From Sclerodactyla briareus (lineage: Eukaryota > Echinodermata > Holothuroidea > Dendrochirotida > Sclerodactylidae): a stretch of DNA of 64,000 nucleotides. Numbering within the stretch: position 1 is the first letter of the stretch; each line of letters begins with the position of its first letter. The stretch spans positions 407,001-471,000 of the forward strand of contig JAODTK010005611.1 of assembly GCA_026419785.1 (NCBI GenBank). Direction: 5' to 3'. The position numbers and the translations under genes were made by a program. Below the pieces are notes generated by a model. The model was given only the letters and a program-made list of their open reading frames with translations. It was not told the origin of the DNA and ran no database searches. Positions 22,516 to 35,100 of the stretch are shown piece after piece.

Positions 22516-24038
22516 GGAGTAATCTTAACTATAAACCTGATCCTGATTCAAACAGGTAACGCATTGTCGGGGAGTGTTTCAATACCTAGTAGTGTGTCGT
22601 CCAAGTCATAGCATTCACAAGTCCTCCGTGAAAGGCGCAATTTTCAGAAGTGCAACTTCGTGCACTGAATGATGGGTATACCATATAACAACTGTTTGCA
22701 TAGTCCAATTGACTATGGCAAGAATGGACCCGATACTGCATGGTTCCAGCCGACATGTGCTTCCTAATTTTCCGAAGATTGAATATATAGAAATTGCCGG
22801 ATTTTTGTCAAACGCTTGTCACCTGCTAGCAATCTTTAAGGTTACGGTCAAATTGACACCTCAATTATTGTGACTGGGGAAGCTGCTGTGGGGTTATTGC
22901 TAGCGATGACAAACCTCTGAACCTTATTAAGTTGGGTAGGGTTCCTAATTAGTACACTCAGCTTAGATCTTCAAGTTCAGCTTATGTGCCAATCATCCCT
23001 CTTTGATTTCCGAAACATTTTCCATATGAGAGAAGCTTACACACTCAGAGTGATCTCCAAGCCGACAGAATACGTTCCGTATCGAAAAAAACTTCGTCAA
23101 TGCGTATGACACTAGCAATTAGCACCTACATGTTCGAACAAGACCAATGCAACAGACACGTCAATCGACGCAACTCCTCCCCTGTACGGTCAAAAAGAAA
23201 AAAAGCTTTCGAGAGTGATGTATATATCCAGGAGAGCAGGAGCGCGCGGACTGATCCCCGTGGAAACACCACGAGTGACACTTTAGAGAAGTTATGTGCC
23301 CGCTAACCAATTGTACTCGTGCTCCCTATTATGAAGTTTCTCTTTTTAATTCTTCTCTCTTTGGTTTCGCTCAAATGTTCGATAAAGCCGTTATTTGGAA
23401 CTTTCGAGAAAAAACAGTCCGGGAAAAAATATAATACTGCTTGGGCGTTGTCGATTTAACAATCTTGACTATTCCTACTAGATTATTCATTTTCGTAATA
23501 CAGAGTTAATAGTCGAGCATGTGTGTCCCGCAATTAGGAGGTTAATCTGTTATCTAGTCGAGAGTTCGCTTTCTAACACGAATAGGGGAAATTAATCTGG
23601 TAATTATTTTGAACCACTCACAAATCGAAATGGTAAATTCTTGAATACATCAATGACTACGGGATGGCCATAACTCGAACAGTATGAACTGATGGATCGT
23701 GATAATTTCCAAAACTTGCTTAAACCATGAACTTGGGTATATCAGAGATGTATCTGTACGATAACACAAATCAGAAACCACAGCTAAAAATTAGGCGGAT
23801 GTTTAACAGGCGTGCGATTCAAAATAGTGTGACCGGTAGAACCTGTCCTCGCGGTATTGTCGCGGCAGAACTTTAGGTAAACCTGGAATTTTATATATAT
23901 TTTTTCTCGGATGATTTCTATAGTGTGAAAGCGAGCTCTTTCAGATTCTGACGGGTGACATCGTGTCACCCGTTAGCGTTTTGAGAAATCCAAGAATGGC
24001 GTCCAAAATGGCCGCCCTCACATATTTGTTTCCATAAG

Positions 24039-24060
24039 AAAAAAAAAAAAAAAAAAAAAA
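24039..24060. repeat. A homopolymer in the left arm of the inverted-repeat element
   Basis: A run of about 22 A bases follows the first internal unit of the 23.86 kb element. It is likely a slippage product. Confidence 0.8.
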
Positions 24061-25473
24061 CAAGCTCCTTCAGCCTGAATGATACTCGTGAGTCTATTCG
24101 TATGTTGTGGAGGTCAGCTATAATCTCATCCACTTATCTAATGTTGGGGGTCTAGTGACATCACGTGACAATAAATTCACGATGGGCGTCCCAATGGCGC
24201 CCTAACATATTGTCTCCAAAACGAAGCTTCCATGTAACCATGAATGATACTTGTGGTGTCTATATTGCCTGTTTTTGTAAATGAAGCAAATCCATCAAGG
24301 TAAATTAATGGGGGGGGTGTCCTAGTGACTATCCGTACCATAAATCCAAGTGGCCTCTCAACAATGTCACCTTCCAGCCATCGGAGCCCATATGATGATA
24401 ATTATGTCCTAACCTAACATATTTTGGCATAACCGTAGGTTTCATTCAATCAACCAAAAATGATGATTACCGTGTCTATTGCTATGTTTGGGTTCATAGA
24501 CGGCCGCCAACTAATTGCGGCGTGTTCTTAGGATTCACATGGGCATTGAGGCATCCAAGATGGTGTCCAAAATACCATATGACAGCATATTTTGTTATAA
24601 CAAAGATGCTCATGTCAGTCGATAATATGGTGTCTATTGGTATGTTTTTGGGTCAAGGCAATCTACAACTGTTAAGAACGGTCAATTTCGGGAACCTAAA
24701 TACATTCCTGGGTTCAAATTGACCCTGATTTGGGGGCACATTTTGACGCTACAAATTTGAGTATGTTCTTCGCCTAACCCAATCTTGGTCGAAGTTTAGG
24801 CGCAAGCGTCTATTTACAGTGCACTCAGGTAGTTATAATTGGTGCCACAGACCCATGTGACACTAAATCCAATATAGTGTTTAAAAAGGCCGCCATTACA
24901 TATTTTCATCCATAATAAAAGTTTCCATTCAACCATGGATGATACTTGTAATAATATTCTTATTTCGGCTTCCGAGCAATCGTTTTAATCTGATTACCAG
25001 CGTTTAGGTGCAACGAGAAAGATGTTGGCCATTTTGTCAGTAATTCGGCTTTCATAGCTTCGATATGATTTAGTGGTCATTTCAGACGCCATTTTGAATT
25101 TCTTGAAACGGTGATGCTTCGTCACCCAGGATGGTCTGAAAGAACTTTGAAACTATTGGAATTGATAAACTATTTGTCATGGAGATTCATATTGTTGGCG
25201 CGTCGACCAGGGCTGTCGATCACGCCAGCGGGAACAACGTGTCGTGAGGATAATACCCCGACAGCAGCAGTATTTTGATGGGTGATGAGCTGATGGGCAG
25301 TTTGGTTTGGTTACTATAGCATCTCCCGGCATTAGTGATGCAGCTCTCTATGTGGTGCGCCGGACGGGTTCCAGTAGCAGGGTAGGTTAAAACCTAGAGG
25401 TTGATTCCACATTAAGTTAGCAACAATAGCTTATGATTCTCAGAAAAGTGTCATCTACTTAACTTCCTGAATC

Positions 25474-25743
25474 CTATTTATTAAGGCCGTAGTGCTTAAA
25501 GTCGCAGTTGCTGTGACGATAGTATGTGTATGCAGGAGTGGCTCTCGCTGTAACGCACCACCCTGATTCGTTGGTTTCAACGACGACACCAATAATCAGG
25601 CGACGAGTCATAGAAAAGACGTGTTTGTCTGAACTCAGATATGCGATACTGTTCCCGCCTGTGATTCCAAGTCCTTCTAGGTGATATTCTAGGTTCACAT
25701 TGCTGAATCTTTGTTTCATTGTGAAAGAAGCCGACACCCACAA
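25474..25743 (-). other. Unassigned open frame inside the inverted-repeat element
   Basis: An 89-codon open frame on the minus strand includes EYHLEGLGITGGNSIAYLSS and later ETNESGWCVTARATPAYTYY. Composition looks coding-like but no family was recognised, and no clean splice pair defines it. It lies in the central part of the 23.86-27.21 kb element, between the arms. It could be chance. Confidence 0.2.
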
Positions 25744-27438
25744 ACGTTAGATTTATGTTTAAGGGCTCTAATATTCAGCTTTCCCTTCATTATCGCGTCA
25801 TAGGCTATGCTATTTCACCACAACAGCGCTGATGACATAGGGCGCTCTTCCACTCCTCCCATTAGCCGACTGATACCATATGATTGATGCATCTCCATGG
25901 AGCGAAGACAATAGATGCCATACCTTGCATAATAACCGTGTCTAGCTGTGAAGTGGTTTCCGAGCATTTATTCACGCTGCACTAATGGAGTACATGCTTG
26001 GAAGACAACCTAGCTGCAATACACCTGGCGCTCCAATCGTCAACCTCTCTCCAGCAAACGCCAAGCGTCACACCCTAACCCTCTCCGCCACTCCCGACGG
26101 TACCTGCGTAGTTCCTCCAACCATAAGTTATGTGACAGTCCTGTCGGTCTTCCCCCAACTCACTAGGTCGATAGCACATAGTGGACAGGATCGTCCGACC
26201 GGGAGGCGCGCTGTTGGCCCGGAGGAGCGCGGTTGACAATCATGAATTAGGCAGCTGACACCTTCCGGCCTCCCGAATACCCTCACACACAGTCCTGTCG
26301 GAACATTTGCTGAATCAGACTCTGAAGGTAACAACTACTTTCAGACATCAATCACTTTGGAGATTTTTGCCCAAAAAGCTGGAACGAACAGGATAGTTTG
26401 TATAGCTACATGTCTGCTAGTTTTGGAATTCTTCACGTGGAGGGAGAATGGTGGGTGGGATGGGGAAACATTGTGGGTGTGTTTTTCACGAGCATGCTTT
26501 ATTTCTGCCTAACTCTCACCCCTTGTTCTCGATATCGCGTAACATTGTAAAGTCTGAAAAAGTATTTTGCGACCATCCTTGTAATTATTATGTGTCTTCA
26601 TATCTCGCAATTAATATAAATCGATTACATGGCGTCGGAGGGACATGTTCCGGAGCACTTTCTTTATTAGCCCAGTACATTAATATAACAGAGAAAACTA
26701 TGTGGAAATTTGGAAAACGAAGACATCTTGAATTATTGTAACGTTATTTCCCATAACTTCAGGACTGAGTGGCTTGAATAAATTATGTGATCCCGGAACA
26801 TGTTTATAGACATAATATTATCATATGGGTCCTTATATGGCTGAATATAACGTTTGTTGGGACGAAGAATCATGTTATTACGGCCATTTTGGACGCCATC
26901 TTGGATTTATTTGTCACGTGATTTTACTAGACCCCCACACATTTAATTTGGGGGCTTGTTTGACCTCCAAAACTAACCATAGACACCACAGGCATCACCA
27001 ATGACTGAATGGAAGCTTTGTCATGAATCATCAGAGTGGTGTTAGGCGGCTGGCGCCATTTTGGCGCATCTTGATTATCAAAACGCTAACGGGTGACACG
27101 ATGTCACCCGGCAGACTCTTAAAGAGCACCCTTTAAACTATAGAGATCATCCAAGAAAAACTAATACAAAAAATTTCCAGGTTAGTCCAAAAATCCACAT
27201 TATCTGCCGGACTAGTAGAAAGAAGTTATTGAGACAAAACTTCAATAGGCTTAGGATGGTACATGTAACTGGAATCAGCAACTGACCATCATGGTCTAAT
27301 AATCATATAGGTAATGATTAGACTGATTAGCTATATTCAATAGTGAGCGTGTATTACTTACGATCTGTGTTGGCTCCATATGACCACGAAACGGGGCACC
27401 ACCAGGATGAAAAAAAAACAGCTCCATTTCTGGAATGA

Positions 27439-27510
27439 GTAAATAAATAATAAATAAATAAATAAATTAAATAAATAAATAAATAAATACATAAAATAAA
27501 AATAATTATA
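27439..27510. repeat. AAAT microsatellite
   Basis: Runs of (TAAA)n with small interruptions, just outside the right end of the inverted-repeat element. Confidence 0.9.
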
Positions 27511-28162
27511 ATAAGCACAAATGAAAAAAATAAAAAGTATGTTTTCCGAAGTATTTCATCTTTCAATGCAACAAGTCCCATTTTTGAATGGGTGGTTCGT
27601 TTTTGTTATACTTGAAAGTAAAAATAAAAATAAATTAGAAGTAAAACGAAAAATTATTCGGATTATAATTATCGCTTGTATAACCAGCATAATAACTCGC
27701 TCTGTTATATCTGGTACTTGTATCAGCCATATTGTAAACATTCCCCTCCCAAAGGCGCGAACGTCCTCTCGTAGTCAAATCTTATAGTTTCAATTAGTTA
27801 TATTGCAAAAAGGAGCACGGAGGACTGTCCGTAATTCCATCTTGATGTACATACGGTTACTCCAATAATTCGATGAAGCGAGGGAAAATTACGATTAAAA
27901 TGTTTTACACTTTCTTGTTTTTGCATTCAAAGAGACAAATATGAGACTGAAGAGAAAGTCTATACTAAGGCGATTTGTCACTCAAATAACAATCTAAGAA
28001 TGATAGGAGTGTTTTGATTTTTTTTACTCGGTTCACATTTCTACACCATGTGACACCCGCGTATGAACACCTTTCATTTCCTACTGTGGCACGTGCATAC
28101 GTGAGATTCTGCTTACCTGTCAGTGTGCACCTGCGAAAGAACAGGAAATGGGCGAAACTCAC

Positions 28163-28228
28163 ACTCGTAACGTCCCTTGGTAGCTGGCCGGATCAAAATT
28201 GCCGGAGGTTGTAGGAATCTCGGTCGAA
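28163..28228 (-). CDS. Possible exon, upstream of the FRRS1-like gene
   Basis: A strong pyrimidine-rich acceptor (tttctttctgtcttaatcag) precedes 66 bases that end at a GTGAGT donor. One frame reads STEIPTTSGNFDPASYQGTL; another stays open past the donor to a second donor, GTAAGC, near 28119. The strand fits the FRRS1-like gene about 7 kb downstream, and it could be a 5' exon, but no domain is recognised. Splice signals are the main support. Confidence 0.3.
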
Positions 28229-28429
28229 CTGATTAAGACAGAAAGAAACCAAATTTCTTTATCCCTAACATCCCATACCTCCCCACTAACCCTCTCTCCT
28301 TGCTTGCTGCTGGAATCTCAATTATGATAAATCCTTACAATGACACCATTGAAACAAGCAACCCTCGTGAAAAACCGAAAATGCGGGAACTTTTCCCTCC
28401 CCGCGTCACCCGTTTTCATATCAACACAA

Positions 28430-28995
28430 ACTAGAGCGTGATGTGTTGACAGACAAAATCACCCTCAGCTCAGGAATGTGGGCCACGCTATTCATTGTGA
28501 AATAAAACCCACATAGGGTACGACTCGGCGAGATGTGTCTACAATGAAGCGCCTCTGGAATATCATAGTCTGCGTGTTGAAAAAACAAACTTTCCTCACA
28601 GAGAGCTCAATGGGTGAAAATGGCTGTGGGTAATTGATTCAATTTACTTAAAAACCTAATCACGCTTGCAAAAAAGATAACGCAGGTCTAGCCAGTGGCA
28701 TCTTCATCCACCCCCCAAGTTTTACCCTGATCGCCTGTAACGGTTTGAAAGAATAGTGAATGTGACGAAAAGTACCCGCGCTATAATTGGGGTAATTGAT
28801 TGGATTTATTCAACATGCTTATCACAGTATGCAAACAAACATGTCACTCAGCCCTAACCGTGGCATCTTCATCCCCTTCAGCCCATGTACGGTTTTAAAA
28901 GGTTACGAGTGAATGTGACGAACCGATCGGACGAACGACAAACCAGCGAAAGTCTAACGATCGGACTGAAAGTCATGATGACTTGTTAGAGCTGC
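28430..28995 (+). repeat. Interspersed repeat family B, copy 2, with doubled internal unit
   Basis: It carries the same ends as the copy at 4863-5300. Inside, a unit of about 162 bases occurs twice (starting near 28628 and 28790), each with ggtaattgatt, a catcttcatcc block and a gtgaatgtgacgaa block. The single versus double unit suggests a nonautonomous element that varies by unit number. Confidence 0.6.
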
Positions 28996-29904
28996 TCTCC
29001 CGCAGTTAAAAAAGCATTCAGAGAAGGTTCATGAAACACGGTCATCGTCATTTTTCTTGCCTAACATACTATACAACACAAATGGTAGAGTTTCTACTCA
29101 CCTTTTCGGAAGGTTGTTAGCATCCGCGTTCTGTAAAGTCACGTTGGGTTTGCCATTCAAACAAGATCTGTTCGTTCTTTGCACTACTACCAAGTTAGTT
29201 AACTAACAAAAAGAAAGAAGAAGAAAAAAAAAAACAGGTTGTGCGTGTTCACTTTACGAAATTGGTTCGGCCCTCACATTTCGATTAGGGAGGGGCAGTG
29301 GGACTGTATGGATATATACCAGCCCTCCCTGATGTTCCTCCAAAGTCCCGTCAAAACGGACGCTACGTGCAAATGAATCAGAACAAATCGGCTCCAATAC
29401 GGAGGCGTTAGTTCGCCTTATTTGCTCGACGTACACAAAAAACATTGGACAGTAGAAAAAACACGAAAGGCTACATCGACCACGTGAGGGCGTCGTTACC
29501 CCTTACCACTATCGACGTATTTGATTCCAGAGGTCAGCGCTAATTAAAATACACAAAACAAAAACAACGGTAGACTCCAGGGGTTAGTTACGAAACACAT
29601 TATACTGTATACAATAAAGGCATACTCACGCGGCCCGCCGCCACGAGCTTCGCACCTCTTCAAAGTGTGTATGCGGCTGTGTGAGAGATCCACTGTCACA
29701 AGATAGGGCCAAATTTGACCAAGCACTGGGTTGAGCTCCACCTATCCCATTTCCGGTCAATTTCACCGTTTCTTACACTCGTCGACTCGTACAATCGCCG
29801 TTATCATCGTTTGCATAGCGTAACGTAGATGCAATGGGTGCAGTGCAGTGTGTGGTCAGATTAAATGTAAAAAAAAATTAAAAAGAGCATTGTTCGACAG
29901 GTGG

Positions 29905-30065
29905 AAGTAACCCCCAACCCACCAACCCCCCCCCACCCCACCCCCAACCGCCCCACCCTTCGCCCCCACCTGTTGACGCCACCACCTCCCCCCCCCACCA
30001 TCCCTTCGCCCCCACCTGTGACGCACCCTCCCCCCCCCCATCCCTCGCCCCACCTGTTGACGCAG
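29905..30065. repeat. C-rich minisatellite, G-rich on the minus strand
   Basis: Three units of about 45 bases each carry cgccccacctgttgacgc followed by a C run and ccatcc. On the minus strand the G runs recur every few bases, so G-quadruplex formation is possible. Long open frames here are artefacts of composition. Confidence 0.75.
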
Positions 30066-33000
30066 CATGCTGAAAAAACCGATTGGCAGTTTTGGAACAT
30101 TTAGACAGGACAAAGTGCGCATCACTTCCGGAAAAAAACAAAAACCCTCACATGGGGCGACCCCCGGACCCTGCCAGACAGCGAGCCACCATTGCGAACT
30201 AGAGACGAAAAATACATCTCTCCCCCCCACCCCACCATATAGCGTATGATAATTAACACTGAATTTGCGTTTCCTTTCATCGATATCTAACACGTACTCT
30301 GCGACGTTCAGGACCCTTTGAACGCAACACTATTAAGGCATATCGTGTCACATAAATATGGGCATTTAACATGTGTTTACCGGTGTGTTATGTAGTTAGC
30401 AGAACATCACTGTTGAATGTCTTCGGTATTATTGGGTATGTGTCATCAGGGGAAATGCTACTCTAATCTTAAGTACATTTCCCTGGTGTCATGCAGCAGC
30501 ACCATGATGTTAACCTACTGATTTAGGTTTTCTATTCAGTGCTGATTTCGGCACTAGTGAAAACCCTTGGTAGGGAGTTGACAGTATGTTTGAGGTCTGA
30601 TCGTCAGTTGGACGGTAGGTGTATATGGTGGCCAGCAAATTGCCACGACTTCACTGTTTCGCACGAATTTTGAAACCAATCAAATGCCCATTACAAGTGA
30701 ACCAGAACACTGGTGCATATCTGGTGTGGTTGCGGTTGTTGGGTCATCATCAAGGGGGAACAGGTCCCCAAGCCAACCATATTTTCCTGTTTGTGAAAGT
30801 GACAATTTCTCTCTCTTCATCACATTTATTTCGCGATTCCGGCAGTTCGGACGTGAATGAGGAGGGGGGGGGGGGGGTGGGTTGTACATTAATACAGTTG
30901 TAGGTTGCCGTATCCATTATCGCGCACTTCTGGTGTTCCTATTCACCTCTCACTGGGCTTTTCCACGTCTCTCGCTTATCGCTATATTCAGCAACTTTTT
31001 TTTAATTGTTTTAATCGCAGGTCCCCCTGCCAAGGAAATGAGGGAGGGGGTCTGCATCTGACACCCAACACATACTCTAGTAAGTGGTTCAAGTGGCATA
31101 TTCTCCGAAATGTGTACTGGGAAAGTATCCTTAGCAGTATCTATACCACGATGTTATCAGCACAACACTCGAGTGCATTCAGTTACTGTCGCGAAAGTCG
31201 GCATGTTTACGAAGTAGGCCTATAGTATGGAGCCCAAGGTATGCACGTAAACATACAGCTATGAACACAACAAGAATGCAACTCTGCGTATGTTCCCTTG
31301 CCCTTTTCCCCCCGACATGTTACCCTCACAAGGTTGTGGCATCACCATGATGATTCCGCTATATCAAACCCTGCAAGATGTGTGTTGCCAACTCAAACCA
31401 CGACTTGAAACAAAAACGATCAATCACCTGCAATATTTACTAACCGCAGGAGATGCTTGTTGCTTTTACCAGGTCAAAAAAGTCATCTGAGGGCATTGAA
31501 GTAGAATACTGAAAATAAACCGGAAAATTAGCGTATCTGAAGAGAGTAGGTAAAAGTTACGATTCACAACCAGTGAGGTCCAACGTTTTTTCCATGGCAA
31601 TGTGGGAAGTACCAGCGACCGAAACTGTCGAGTCAGAGGACTGCAGGCAAGGCTAACTGATGAGATCACTTTAGCGAAATTTATCACTCATAAGTAACCG
31701 GTGTGATCAAAGCAGATAGCTTGAATGAAATGCCAGTTCTGTGATCGGCCACGCACAACATCATCAACATCATCAACAATTGTGAAAAAAAAAAATACTT
31801 TTTGGGTATATGTGTGGGGAAAGCGAAGTGCATTCTGCATACAGGCCAATATGCAATTGATCCTCCACTACCCTGAGACAAGGTGTGAGTATTGTAAGTA
31901 CATCAGTGTCCAATAAGAATGGGTGTTCACATGCTGGTCATTGTTACATAGGCGTTACTCACTAAGGTGATGCAGGGGTGTGCATGCAGTCAATCGTTTT
32001 CATTCGTACAGAAGAGTAGTCTGTGGTCGTGAAGTGACTGTGGGGGTATTCAATTGTATTCCCAGTTTTTCAGTACAAAAGTGACTGAGGGGTGCATCAT
32101 TTGTGAACCACCTAAGGACGATGGAGTGACTCAACTTGTTGGGGGTACAAGGGGTGGGTCATGCAATTGACAAGTGCATAACGGTTTAAAATACTTGTAT
32201 CAATAGCCATTTCACAAGTCCTTCAAATGTCTTATTGCCATTTTTAGGGTCAAAACTTTTCACAAGGCTTTCAAATCAAATAGTCCCTCTAAATTCATTG
32301 GGGATATGGCCCACCCATGCAGCCAAACCCCTAACACATATATCTGCTGCATGCTAAGTAAAAATAGCTAATAGATCAGACAAGATCTTTGCGATTTTCT
32401 AGTGTTATATATAAATCATAGCCCAGGTTGATCGAACATTCCGAATTATGTGCCCGGCTAATTTGGATTCGATCCAGTGAGACCTCGGCCAATGTTAAAA
32501 TGTGATCATCCCGGCAACCCACTTTTCACAAATGGTCACATCATGTGACTGTCAACACCAGATAGATAGGCACTGGGGAAGAAAAGAGATATGTTATGGA
32601 CTCAAAACCCCACCCCTTTCTGCTTGGGGTACAAGGGTAATGCCCTCAATTTTGCTCAATAGCGAAAGATGCCACAATTTTGTGCCCTTCCCCCCCCTTT
32701 CAGAAGCTTCTTTGAACCCTTGATTTCTTCTGCCTCCCAACTCACCCCTACCCTCTCAACTGGCTTCTAACATACACACAGTTAATCCCCGCATTGGGCT
32801 TGTCCTATGAATCATCACAACACAGCTATACCCAATAGTCAGGTCCTGCTTGTCCAGTAATTTACCTCCTGAAGTGGTGCTTATGAGAAGTGTTAACTTG
32901 AATGTAACAATCAGATATCAGTAGACTGAGTGCACACAGAGGAATAAATTGATACATACACCCCTCATTCCTCTGATCTTGCCAGTGCCAGGTATCATTT

Positions 33001-33442
33001 CCACACTGTCTGACAGGCAGTCAAAAGTTATTGTGTGTTTACCCGGCCTCACAGTCTCTCACACCCCAACTTAAGAGATTAAACTGAACCTTTTGGGGTG
33101 GATTGTGCCAGACCAATATTTGACCAGCAAACTAGGGCTTATTATATTATACACACACAATGCATGCAGTGGTTGAAGGAGGCTTTGTGGCCCCCAGCCA
33201 TTGGTGTTTTAATTGAATTCAGCTGGACTTTTCCTGGTGTGCATTTCTGGCTGTATAACTAGTGAATGAAATTTGTGAAGATCAATATCACCGTTCCATT
33301 GATGTCCGCAACACACTTGCATCCGCCCCCCCTCGATTAAATATAATATAGGCTATGGAAAAATTGCCAGTTTGACATCCATGGTTACTAATCCCATTTT
33401 GTCCCTTCCTTGAGAAAAAGCCACTTGGATTAATTGTAAAAT
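30066..33442. other. No gene seen
   Basis: Unassigned intergenic-type DNA. Small frames near 30619-31916 have no family motifs. A G run occurs near 30864. Confidence 0.5.
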
Positions 33443-34250
33443 ATAACACTAATGAGAGGAAGTAATAAACGCAAGAAAGGCGTTCCTGCCTTGCAAGTAG
33501 GAATTGTCAATAAATGCAGTGATGGCGGCTTCAAATAGGGATACTTTTTCAATTTCATAAGCTGCCTATGAAACCGTGGGGGGGGGGGGGGCAATACAAA
33601 AATACATTACATACCCCCACCCTCACAACACCACTACTGACACAGGAGTACATATCGGCCTTGTTACGGTGCTATTCCAATACTCAACAATATCAGGAAT
33701 AATAATAACTGAGCAATACAGAAATTTGTACTGTCCTCCACTGGGGGAAATATTTGTAATTGGTGGGAGGGGACATGGGGGGGGGGTGGAATCAACCCAG
33801 ATTTTTGAAGGGGGCAACACAACACTTTGGTGGTCATAAGTTAAACACTAACTGAGAGGAAGTATACGCAAGAATAGGCGCTTCTTCCTTGCAATAGGAA
33901 TTTGTCAATAAAATGCAGTGATGCAGGCTTCAATAGGGCCACATTTTCAACTTTAAAAGGCGCCTATGAAACCTGGGGGGGGGGGGTGCGTGCAAGACCA
34001 AATTGCCACCCCCAACCCGTAGCATCCCACTACTTGAGCAGTAGCGTACAGATAGGATGGTCACTGGTGCTAGTCCAATTTTTAGACATATCAGGAATAA
34101 TATAAAATGAAAATTCAAGACTTTGGACTGTCTTCACTGGAGTGGAAAGATTCGGTGCTATGTCGAATACTCAAACATATCAGGACCGGGAATAACAATA
34201 AAATGACAATTCAAGAATTTGTACTGCTTCACTGGGGGAAATATTTGTTT
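33443..34250 (+). repeat. Tandem duplication, about 398-base unit
   Basis: Unit 1 begins near 33443 (ataacactaatgagaggaag) and unit 2 near 33842 (taaacactaactgagaggaag). Both contain aatttgtcaataaa.tgcagtga, a poly-G run, a tatcaggaataat block and a ttgtactg..ccactggggg-like block. A partial third block follows at 34141-34250. The units differ by many small indels, so the duplication is not recent. Confidence 0.7.
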
Positions 34251-34549
34251 GGTTGGCTATATGCCCGTTCTCACTTGTAACAAGAATCGTTACCGAGATA
34301 TAAGGATTGTCCTGGTGCTGGAATGACCTGACCCCTGATACCAAACACAATAGTGTGAAGCTTCATATGTTTACAATCCACACACTCAATTGAACACTTC
34401 GCCTATAGATACTGGCATTCATTAGATATCATCTGATGAGAGATGTCCAAATTGCCAAATTATCAATTTCAGTTGTTTTAGCTGTCTTGACCTTTCCACA
34501 TTCATTTTGAGATCTAGCTTGTGATAAGAGTTGCGTAGTATGTAGTTAG

Positions 34550-35025
34550 TTCGTTGGACTTTTCTGTTTGTCTTAACAAGAACGGCCTATGGCAAACAAA
34601 TAAAAGCATGCAAAATCAACGGGTCAAAAGGTCAAATGAGGTCAAAAGTCAAATGAGTTCAAAGTCGTTCACCAGTGTATATCCACACAGACGAACAAAA
34701 ATTTCCAATACGGACCCAGTCCTCAAAAATGTTAGTGCCGAGATATATGACTTTCCTATGGTGACCTTGAATGACCTTGACGGACACCAAAAAACAATGG
34801 GGTTAATCCTCACCATACATGTTACCCACATGCCCAATTTGAAATCGTAATCTACGTTCGTCAGATATCGTGCTGATAAGCTTTTTGAACTTTGCCATTC
34901 GTGGAACTTGAATGAACTTGGAACGGGCACCCAAAACAATAGGGGTCATCCTCCCCATATGTGCGAACCTACCTACCTGAGTGAACTTGATACCGTTGGT
35001 CCGTAGATATCGTGCTGACAAGGGG
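34550..35025 (+). repeat. Satellite-like units of about 145 bases
   Basis: Three diverged units carry a gaccttgaatgacc-type block, a (caccc)aaaacaat.gggg block and a gatatcgtgctgacaag ending. The second and third units (from about 34752 and 34903) align well. A CA microsatellite begins directly after the last unit. A fainter unit may precede at 34270-34340. Confidence 0.5.
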
Positions 35026-35029
35026 GGTC

Positions 35030-35100
35030 AACACACACACACACACACACCACACACAAACACACAACCACCACGCCACACACACATCCACACACACACA
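35030..35100. repeat. CA microsatellite
   Basis: Interrupted (CA)n directly after the last satellite-like unit of the 34.55 kb block. Confidence 0.9.

Larger units (their letters stand above)
23863..27209. mobile_element. 3.35-kb inverted-repeat element with nested palindromes
   Basis: The left end (cggcagaac...aacctgga) and the reverse complement of the right end (cggcagata...taacctgga) match for about 150 bases with small gaps. Each arm contains a palindrome: 23951-23973 (tgacatcgtgtca core) and 27090-27110. Inside, the left arm holds five diverged units with a common aagatggcgtccaaaatgg-type block at about 23988, 24180, 24340, 24550 and 24870; the right arm has the same block inverted near 26880-26935. 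No transposase was recognised, so it is probably nonautonomous. A central 1.6 kb differs from the arms. Confidence 0.65.

Noticed and set aside
29856-30293. Long G/W-rich minus open frames
   Set aside because: Compositional artefact of the C-rich minisatellite; three overlapping frames are open at once.
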